Source of the DNA: Craspedostauros australis
Taxonomy: Eukaryota; Bacillariophyta; Bacillariophyceae; Mastogloiales; Achnanthaceae
Length of the DNA stretch: 64,000 nucleotides
Direction of reading: 5' to 3'
Assembly: GCA_026770025.1 (NCBI GenBank)
Contig: JAMXDE010000019.1
Coordinates: forward strand, 930,001-994,000
Shown in pieces: positions 55,392-64,000 of the stretch; the stretch's first letter is position 1, and each line of letters begins with the position of its first letter. A model generated the notes under the pieces. It was not told the origin of the DNA, did not search any database, and saw nothing but the letters and a program-made list of their open reading frames with translations. A program made the translations under genes and the position numbers.

Positions 55392-55605
55392 TCCCTCACC
55401 CACATGTCGCTGTTCGCAGCCGATTGGACGACAGAAAGAGCAAGAGCAAATCCCGCGCAACAACGCGACGACAGAGGATTATCAAAGGCATGTCACGCCA
55501 AGTTGACGATAAGTATTAGTGTTCTGATTCGTCATTCAGTGACGTCCACATCGTTCCCCGTTGATGGCTTTGTGGAATGTGCCCATCGTGGCTGGGCTAT
55601 TGTGA

Positions 55606-55752
55606 AACAAAACGTGCCCTAAAATAGGGCACCTTTTCAAAACGTGCCTTAAATAGGGCACCTTTTCAAAACGTGCCTTAAATAGGGCACCTTTTCAAAA
55701 CGTGCCCTAAATAGGGCATCTTTTCAAAAGGTGCCTTATTTTAGGGCATTTT
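55606..55752. repeat. palindrome array 2
   Basis: A second run of about five units of the same roughly 30-bp repeat, ending in TTATTTTAGGGCA followed by a run of T. It is separated from array 1 by about 215 bp of unique sequence. Confidence 0.9.
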
Positions 55753-55920
55753 TTTTTCGCTGTAGGCTAGAGACAATTCAATCACGGATTGCATAAACCA
55801 TAAACGCCAAGTACGACATTCCAATCATGACTAAGAATTTCGCATTCACGACTAATATCGTCCGTTAACCAAATAGTGATGCTGTTCGTTAGTCCGATAG
55901 TCCGTTTTACCGGAAGCCCC

Positions 55921-56419
55921 TGTGGGAGAGATTCGACACATCCGTTCGTGGCGCGTTGTGGCGCGTTGCGATACAGTCAATGATGACACAACCACTCTTG
56001 CGTGTGCTGCAGTGTAGTGTACCAACATTGGGTTTCTTCCGACATCGATCGCCGCAGCCTTTTCGGTCCGAATAGCGCACCGACAAAAACTCCTGTTTGT
56101 ACGTGATTCGTCCAGTCCCTGTGTTGTGTTGGAGGTTTCGAGTCTACTATCGTACTTTATCTACGTAAATAGTCATTAGACTTGGATGTCCGATCAATCA
56201 CAAGGTTTCGTTCTTGTTGTTGTTGTCGTTTTGGGGCTAACCGATCAAAGATACCGCGCTGACACATCACATCACATCACATCAGACATAGAAGCACAAG
56301 AGGGCAAGCGCAACAGTATTCACGCTCATCCACATCATACCGATTCTATTCTCGCACCTGCCATCACTGCTCTCACCTTCATCCATCCATCTACCCATCC
56401 ATCTATCCGTTCGATCACA
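55921..56419. promoter_or_regulatory. upstream region of the lumenal protein gene
   Basis: 500 bp before the ATG. It includes a (CACAT)n-like run at 56,265-56,283 and CCATCCAT repeats at 56,380-56,404. The frame is open upstream to 56186, but the leader structure favours the start at 56420. Confidence 0.4.
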
Positions 56420-57013
56420 ATGAGGATGCGACGATTCTTCGATCTGTTGTTGTCGGCCACCATCGCGGTCGCTCTCTCGTGCGATACATGCACGGCATGG
56501 ACACAGCCATCTCCTCGTGCGAAGCGCCATGCCACGATGCAACGCCGCCAGCTCGCCATACTGCCAGTATTGCTGCTGCTGCGAACACCGCCCGACGCCC
56601 ATGCGGCCTACGGTTCCGGCGCCGCGATGGAATTGCCCAGCTACATCGACTACCTCATCGAGCAATCGAAGACGGTCGATCCCGATTCGCTGCTGTACCA
56701 GCAATCGCAGTACCGCGATGCGCAGCTGCAGCGTTTGCAACTCTCCACGCAGCGGTTGTTGGAGATCCCGGCGTTGGCCGAGCAGAAGAAGTGGAATGCG
56801 ATTCAGAGTCTGCTGACGGGGCCGTTGGGGGAGATGGGCAGCACCATGACGAAGTTGAGCGGCAACGCGGCTTCGGCCAACCTCGTCAAGACGGTCAAGA
56901 CGGATCTGTATCAGATCTCGACGGGCGCCGTGCAGAAGCGTGGGGATCTGTGCAAGCAGGCGGTGGCGAAGACGTTGGTGGATCTGGAGGCCTTTCTGAA
57001 GCAGGTCATGTGA
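56420..57013 (+). CDS. plastid thylakoid-lumen protein, PsbQ-like four-helix type
   Basis: 197 residues from the ATG at 56420. The leader has three parts: an ER signal peptide (1-26) with an aromatic residue right after the cut (TA/W27), as needed for diatom plastid import; a short basic transit stretch; and a lumen signal with twin arginine (RRQ, 42-44), a hydrophobic core and the cleavage motif AHA/A (63). The mature part is about 135 residues, almost all helical, with a K-K-W...LLTGPLG block like PsbQ-type extrinsic photosystem II proteins. The diatom-specific Psb31 is an alternative. It would sit on the lumenal face of photosystem II. An open frame 78 codons upstream is not used here because it would bury the signal peptide. 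Confidence 0.65.
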   Translation: MRMRRFFDLLLSATIAVALSCDTCTAWTQPSPRAKRHATMQRRQLAILPVLLLLRTPPDAHAAYGSGAAMELPSYIDYLIEQSKTVDPDSLLYQQSQYRDAQLQRLQLSTQRLLEIPALAEQKKWNAIQSLLTGPLGEMGSTMTKLSGNAASANLVKTVKTDLYQISTGAVQKRGDLCKQAVAKTLVDLEAFLKQVM

Positions 57014-57527
57014 TGTGCTGCACAGCGGCATTGCGGTGCAAAAGTGGTATGGCAATGCTCCTCCGTCCAAAGCAGCACGGGACATTCAACACAACAAGAT
57101 TCTATGCCGCTCAAGTAGAGCATGATGAGAGCACTCTGCTCTAGGCGATTGCTTCTCTACGAAATATGATATTATACTTTACACAATATTAAAAATCGAC
57201 GAACCGGGTGTGCTTGGCTTCTTCGCTGTTGCCGATCCATGTCCGTGAGCGTGTCTGTATGTGGATGGGTGTACGCACTTTCGAAGGAGGTTTGAGCCAG
57301 AAGGACTGTGTGTCCACCACCAAGTCACTCGCTCATCCTCTAGTCGTCAACCAAACGTAGTGTATGTAGCTCATGCTCGGGTAAGCGTGTGTACTTGGTT
57401 GGTTCGTTGGGTGTTCGTTCCTTCGTTGGCTGACCGCCGCGCGCTCCATCTAAATGATTCTAACTGTGGACGCCGCAGACGCTGTCTCTGCAGCTACTGC
57501 CCTCGGCGCCATGCATGCAACACCAAC
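57014..57527. other. 0.5 kb intergenic
   Basis: This is the 3' region of the lumenal protein gene and of the possible minus-strand gene ending at 57528. AT-rich sequence at 57,165-57,195 may serve for polyadenylation. No gene was recognised. Confidence 0.35.
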
Positions 57528-57805
57528 TTAAGCGCTGTTGGCTGCGATGGATTGCTTCATCGGTCCTGACGAAGCCATGTCGTCGTGCTTGGTGGGGACC
57601 ATGGTGCTGCTTCCGAGTGCGCTGTGTCGACGTCCCACCGATCGTCGGAAGAAGCGACCGAAGCGTTCGGACATCTCGTTGACGCCATCCCACTTGGTCT
57701 TGCTGGCGGAGATGTTGCGACCCTTGCTGATGTTGTCGGCCTCGAGGGTTGCGGATGCGATGGTTTCGATGGAGTAGCCTTGGTCCAGCAACCTGTGGTG
57801 TTGTT
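57528..57805 (-). CDS. possible terminal exon of a SNARE-like or coiled protein
   Basis: On the minus strand about 92 codons end at 57528. The sequence starts directly after ACCACAG, which looks like a splice acceptor. It continues LLDQGYSIETIASATLEADN, a segment with regular hydrophobic spacing, a polar WDGVNEMSERFGRFF block and a basic/Ser-rich tail. The pattern recalls the helix of SNAP-25/SNAP33-type Q-SNAREs (membrane fusion), but the zero-layer Gln is not certain. The upstream exon was not found. The frame stays open further upstream to 58049, but that part looks non-coding. Confidence 0.35.
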
Positions 57806-58290
57806 GGTGATGACGGGGGAATTGAAAAATCACGTGACATTGCGGTGCGCGGTGGAAGTGATGCGAAAGCCAAAAAAGCGCGAAGGGAGCAAGCGATACT
57901 TTACGTGAGAAGGAAGGAAGGACGCGCGCAAGCACGGCCTCACGATGTCGGTTCTCGCAGTCCGCAACCCAACGGAGGAACTCGTGAACTCTTGCAGAAC
58001 ACACGAAGGCCAACAGAGGAACAGACTGGCAGCCATCAACCGCCAGCAACCGCGGCGCTGTGATTCGCGCCTCTAGATCAACCGCCAGAGCCGGTTCGTT
58101 GATGCGGAAGGGCCATGGTGCTGTCGAAACGGCGCAATCTTGGTCGTGTTGCGATCTTGGGAGGCGATGGCCATGCAGCGAGACGTGGAATCAAGAAACC
58201 GGTGTTGGGCTGGTGTTGCGTTGGCCATGCAGGCCGGTATAGGCAAACAGAATCAAGGAATCAACGAAGGACAGTGGCGACGATGAGGAC
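57806..58290. other. 0.48 kb with no recognised gene
   Basis: It may contain the missing 5' exon of the gene ending at 57528 and the 3' UTR of the gene ending at 58291. Nothing else was seen. Confidence 0.3.
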
Positions 58291-58710
58291 TTACAGTTGT
58301 GCTCGCTTTTGGACCGGCAGCATCATACCGCGTGTCCTGCTTCCGCCGCTGCTACTGCTGCTGCTCTGCTTCTTCTCCTTGGAACGGCTGTATTCGTACA
58401 CCTCCAACCCCATGCTCTCGTAGTGCAGGAGCTCGGTTCCCAAGGCGATGGGGGCACCGGAGCTGACGGCGGGATTGTCGCCCAGGATGTAAGGGAATTC
58501 GTACACCTCGATCTGATCGAAGTCCACCTTCTTGTAGGGCAGGGTGCATGTGGCCAGATCCTCGCAACCGCTCAGCGATGACTCCGATATGGATGCGGAT
58601 GCTGTAGAGGCCGAAGACTGCGACTTCTTGTAGGAGTCGTGCTGTGCGTTTCCATCAGCGGCTCCTGCCGGTCGCTGGTCCTGCTGCTGGTCATTCTGAG
58701 GCTGCGTCAT
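58291..58710 (-). CDS. small protein with one 'GDNP' module
   Basis: 139 residues. The Gln- and Ser-rich N-terminus (1-50) is probably disordered. Residues about 58-105 carry VDFDQIEVYEFPYILGDNPA followed by G-A-P-I-A-L-G and a V-Y-E-Y segment. This matches both modules of the 1135-aa protein 3.4 kb away on the same strand. The Arg-rich half with LL-R-x-N-G found there is missing, so this is a short form. The C-terminus is Ser/Gly/Arg-rich. No signal peptide or membrane segment is seen. Function unknown. Confidence 0.7.
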   Translation of the reverse strand: MTQPQNDQQQDQRPAGAADGNAQHDSYKKSQSSASTASASISESSLSGCEDLATCTLPYKKVDFDQIEVYEFPYILGDNPAVSSGAPIALGTELLHYESMGLEVYEYSRSKEKKQSSSSSSGGSRTRGMMLPVQKRAQL

Positions 58711-61700
58711 GGTCGATTGGTTGATGTGTTGGCTTTCTCGTTGTGTGTGGTTGTGTCTGCCACTCTCTTCTCAGGAATGGATCAGGCTGGTCTGAGTGTG
58801 GATGCGATGTTATGTGCAACGTCCAATGTCCAACGCTCGAGTACCAACGCAATGCACGACAACGATGATCTTTTGGCTTCAATCTGTGCTTTGGTCTCTT
58901 TGCGCCGCTCTCTGTATCGATCTGTTTGCAATTTATGTTGCTGTCAATCCGTTCCTGCCTGTTCGTGTTCTTTGGTCCTAGTGGCGTTTGAGAGCGAGTT
59001 TGGAGGTGCAGCGCGGAGAAAGGCACAATGACTTGTCTTGGGTTTCCCTTTTGCGCGTGGTCAACGCGAGGGTTGTTGTGTCAAACAAAAGGGAAGGGCG
59101 AGTTCCACCAACACACACACCTTCCTGTTCGTGGGTGCAAGTGATCGTTTTGATGCGACGGCACACCATGTCGTGTTGCTACCACGAATCGCACACTGCC
59201 GTGTTGTGTTGTACCGCTCTTGTACGATCCACGCGCTAGCACTTGTGTGCACCACAAACGCTAGTACTTGTGCTGTGTGATTCGGTTGCGGGCGCCAACG
59301 GCGTCACGCTCTGGTGTCTTGAGCGTTTCGTTATTTCTCACCGGAAGCGGACGACGGTCATGATAAAATCTCACGGTGGAATTGCGTGCGAGTGAGCGTC
59401 GCTGCATTGCGTTCTTGGTCTGGCATGCGGCAGCTCTACCGTACTCGGACATGTGTTTGCAGTTGCAACCACAGAAGCGCAAGTGGCGCCTGCTTGTTCG
59501 CGCTGGGCGTGTTGCACCGTGTCGCCACATCTTGGTGGTGTCGCGCTTTGTGCCACCGAAGGCACAATTGACTATATCAACGCTTATACCCAACGCGTTT
59601 TCTTACTCCTGATCAAGCATTCTTCGGTTAATTGTGGAGGCATTGTGCCACCGACACAGCGCCAAACCAAGATGCTGACGGGTGCATTGAGATCGTGGTC
59701 GACCAATCAGAAGGGAAAAACGACGTCATGTCAGAAACTGGTGGGTATCAAAGGTTCCGTTGACGCAAGGATGTTCTACAACCGCTCCGTGCCTGTGTTA
59801 CGCGAGCTACCTTCACAGACACTCAACTGTTTCTCCAGAAGGCCACAAAATCCGTGCAATAACACCGCAAACGCAAACAACTGAAGGCAACCAGAAAGCA
59901 AAGTCTTCACGGACACAGCATCACACAAACAGAGTGTACAGACACCCACGGCGGCCGTAGCTCGTATGAATGCACTGCTCGGACGAACTGGCGCAAGCCA
60001 ACGAGGCACGGCGCAGCGCATGATCACATCACAAAAGTCCTCCGCGCCAAATTCAGATGGAGCACGTCTCTGCTTCCGGATACTCGCAAGTGTATGCCCT
60101 AAAGGGAGCCGCCAACCAAACTTCATGGACAAAAGAACTGGTTGCGACGTACGAACACATAGGCAGCCGCAGTAGTTCCCCCCAGCTGCTCCTCTTGATT
60201 GCTATGTGTACGATACTCTTCTGCTTAGCGCTCTCGCCGCTGCGAATGGTGTGGCGCCCATGCGAATCGGAACACTATTAAGCTTGAACACGACGAACTC
60301 GACGGATCTGGAAAGGGCAAACCGCAAGGCAACAATCGTGGGAATGACGACCGCGTGTGCGCATCCCATCCCACATGCTCGCGTAAGTTCTCGTGCTTGT
60401 GCCGTTGTCGCCATCATTGTTCTTGGGAAGTTTGGACGATGATCATGATCATGATCATGTGGTTGGTGATGCAACCGCTATTGCTTCGCCGACTCTGTGT
60501 CTCCCATCCACTCTGTATCGGCCACTCCCGACCAACGACGCACATCTACGATCTGGCCAGTGCCGTGCCTTTCGCATTTCGTGAGAGTGCCCTTGAACCG
60601 GGATAAGGCAGCTCCGTGAAATAGAGCATGTATAAGAATACCATAGTAATGCCATGCAAGGCGCTGCTACCATCGCCATCTAAACCAATCATCATGCTCG
60701 TGTTGCAATGAAGATCGAATGCCCGTGGTCGTATTGTATAGCATCCATCAAACAAAACGAGCGGGAGCAGATTCGGAGCAGGAGTACGTACCATACTCGT
60801 ACAATAGTCGCACGATACTCCGCCAATGCTGCGGACCTGATCAACACATCCGTACGTGCGTGAGTGGGTGCCTGTCAGTGTGATCCAGGGGCGAGTTCGG
60901 AATAGAGCCCGTCCATAATTGCAGCTTGCAAATCCTCATCTACTACTACATCCTTCTGGAAGATGCCGTGCTGCGACGAGATTTCATGTTACACGTACGA
61001 CCACTCCTCCGTTTTGCTACATGGTGCCCTGTGCTTTGCCATGCTTCTACTTGCACATGTACCATCCCTCCTCCCGAGAGAGAGGGAGAATACTGCAACA
61101 GTTGTGCAGCAACAAGCGCCATGGATTCGTCCTCGGCATACCGGAGAAATCAATGGAGCAGGTGGACCGATCCGCGGATCCAATGGCGATCCCAGCCGAA
61201 TGTTGATCGTACCTGACGATTATCTTGTGCGAGTGCCTCCTCGCGAGTTTGCGTCAAATTGCAACGAATGGATTCGCCAGTGTACGTACTCGCAGCGCAC
61301 AGTGGAGTACACGCTCCAGACTCCTACTCGTCGTCGCACGATTATGAAGAACACAGATGTGGTGCCACCTGGTCGCACGAGAAGTTGTGTGTGTGTTTCT
61401 TGACATGAGCCTGTCGATCAAACAGTAGGTATTCTATCCGCAGCCCTCATCACTATACTATACTCTATGTAGACTTGCCTGCCAATGCAAAGCGATTGAT
61501 TGCGATTGTGCTCAGGATAGGATCCAAGTCAGCATTTCAACAGATTCGATCTCCCCAACAGGCACTATTGAGGAATCGCCTGCATCTCTTGTCAAGATGA
61601 GACCTCGTTGGAAAGTTGCTTATTTCTGCTTCAAATAATAGAATAGAATAATACACCTGCGGATACTGCATGGTTCGCGACTCTACTTGCTTCCATTACG

Positions 61701-61750
61701 ATGGAAATCCTAAGCACTCGGCCTACAATCCGCCGTCAATGGAATCCGCC
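58711..61750. other. 3 kb without a supported gene
   Basis: Many frames of 60-145 codons overlap on both strands without domains. Two plus-strand pieces near 60,057-60,281 and 60,206-60,442 contain hydrophobic stretches and a GTAAGT at 60,383 and could belong to a small spliced gene, but no phase-consistent join was found. A run of alternating ATGATC occurs at 60,438-60,460. AT-rich sequence at 61,636-61,655 may be the 3' end of KRR1. Confidence 0.35.
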
Positions 61751-63400
<1,650 letters not shown>

Positions 63401-64000
63401 TCATGAATCACCTCGCACAAGCAACCGCCTCTTCTCGTAATGATAACTCGACAACACCATCGTCGTCGCTACCGTCACGTTGAAACTCGCCGTGCCGACC
63501 CCGTACTGCGGTATGCGGCACGTCGCATCGCAATCGACGAGCTGCTTGGGATGAATGCCGCTGCCTTCGTTGCCCGGCATCAAGGCGATGTCGCCTCGCA
63601 ACGGATTGCGCACGAAGTACCCATCATCGAGGCACTGCGATTGCGCGTCGATTTCGATGCCGATCAGGCGGATCTTGCGTTGTCGCAGATGCTCGACGCA
63701 GTCCTTCCATTTGTCGAAGCGGCGTATAGTGAGATGGCCTGCATCGAGCCGTGCCTGGACTGGCGCCGGTACGTTGCAGCGCAGTGGCTTGTCGCGTTGC
63801 TGCGACGCTGCCTCATCTTGCTTCAGAATGAGGCTGCGCTTCTGGCCCACGACGTAGATGGTGCGACAATCGAAGGAGGCCGCCGATTGCAGCAACGTCC
63901 GGATATTGGTCATCTTGCCGATGCCACAAATCACGAGATCGATGCATGGCGATTGCGTGGCAGCGTGGAGGTGCGGTCTTGCTTGCTGTTGCTCTTGTTG
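63401..64000 (-). CDS. SpoU/TrmH-family RNA 2'-O-methyltransferase (5' end outside window)
   Basis: About 200 codons are visible, open to the window edge on the 5' side and ending at 63401. The start NIRTLLQSAASF with IYVVG is the SpoU motif 1 region. PGNEGSGIHPKQL followed by CRIPQYGVGTASFNVTVATT are motifs 2 and 3, which form the SAM-binding trefoil knot. The enzyme would methylate ribose 2'-OH in tRNA or rRNA; the target cannot be told. The true start lies beyond 64000. Confidence 0.8.
   Translation of the reverse strand, partial: QQEQQQARPHLHAATQSPCIDLVICGIGKMTNIRTLLQSAASFDCRTIYVVGQKRSLILKQDEAASQQRDKPLRCNVPAPVQARLDAGHLTIRRFDKWKDCVEHLRQRKIRLIGIEIDAQSQCLDDGYFVRNPLRGDIALMPGNEGSGIHPKQLVDCDATCRIPQYGVGTASFNVTVATTMVLSSYHYEKRRLLVRGDS

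Larger units (their letters stand above)
55093..55920. mobile_element. small inverted-repeat (MITE-like) element with palindrome arrays
   Basis: The left end (55093-55196) and right end (55814-55920) are imperfect inverted repeats of about 105 bp. Both start GGGGCTTCCGGTAAA inward and share TTAGTCGTGAATG and TTAGTC-x-TGATTG. Between them lie two arrays of roughly 30-bp units whose core GTGCCCTAAATAGGGCAC is a perfect palindrome. The element encodes nothing convincing (a 72-codon frame at 55404-55622 has no motif), so it would be non-autonomous. No target duplication could be fixed, so the superfamily is unknown. Confidence 0.6.

Noticed and set aside
55404-55622. 72-codon frame between the palindrome arrays
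   Set aside because: Short, without a motif, and inside a probable non-autonomous element.
56186-56419. Upstream start for the lumenal protein (78 extra codons)
   Set aside because: It would place the ER signal peptide inside the protein; the ATG at 56420 gives a proper leader.
56282-57085. 267-codon antisense frame over the lumenal protein gene
   Set aside because: The sense frame has a complete three-part plastid leader and a helical mature domain; the antisense frame has none.
60057-60584. Possible small spliced gene with a signal peptide and a His/Asp stretch
   Set aside because: A GTAAGT donor exists at 60383, but no acceptor gave a phase-consistent join and no homology was recognised.

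Overview
The window looks like nuclear DNA of a diatom, probably a pennate. The signs are Ty1/copia retrotransposons of diatom type, a protein with a three-part leader for a complex plastid and its thylakoid lumen, a secreted protein ending in two silaffin-style pentalysine clusters, (S/P)-rich extracellular linkers, and short GT-AG introns of about 200-290 bp. This is inferred from the sequence alone; no search was run.

Left part (1-26.1 kb) is mostly mobile DNA. A decayed minus-strand coding region (312-1683) is followed by a copia element, 2142-11601, with identical 760-bp LTRs, a GGTTT target duplication and one 2454-codon gag-pol frame. A second, unrelated copia element lies at 13357-20100: 533-bp LTRs with one difference, an AAAGG duplication and one 1797-codon frame. 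Both look whole and young. Their primer sites fit the anticodon arm of initiator tRNA-Met and of tRNA-Asn, so both appear to use half-tRNA primers. The next 6 kb (20.1-26.1 kb) holds decayed coding traces and a diverged repeat shared with the left edge, but no gene I can support.

Middle (26.1-44.9 kb): an ankyrin-repeat gene runs into a BTB-type domain through two frame changes. A possible small hypothetical gene follows. Next is a large minus-strand enzyme (fatty acyl-AMP ligase, carrier domain, polytopic membrane/hexapeptide region). Last is an old, broken copia element (about 35.45-43.72 kb) flanked at a distance by a 28-bp inverted repeat.

Right part (44.9-64 kb) is gene-dense. It holds a five-exon secreted gametolysin-like protein that has lost its zinc-binding motif, a GT61-type glycosyltransferase, a 1135-aa disordered protein with two copies of an unnamed 'GDNP' module, a small inverted-repeat element packed with palindromes, a lumenal PsbQ-like protein, a possible SNARE-like fragment, a second GDNP-module gene, the ribosome-biogenesis factor KRR1, and a SpoU-type RNA methyltransferase cut by the window edge.

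The strongest candidates for something undescribed are the GDNP module shared by two nearby genes and the pseudo-protease fused to silica-targeting-like lysine clusters.
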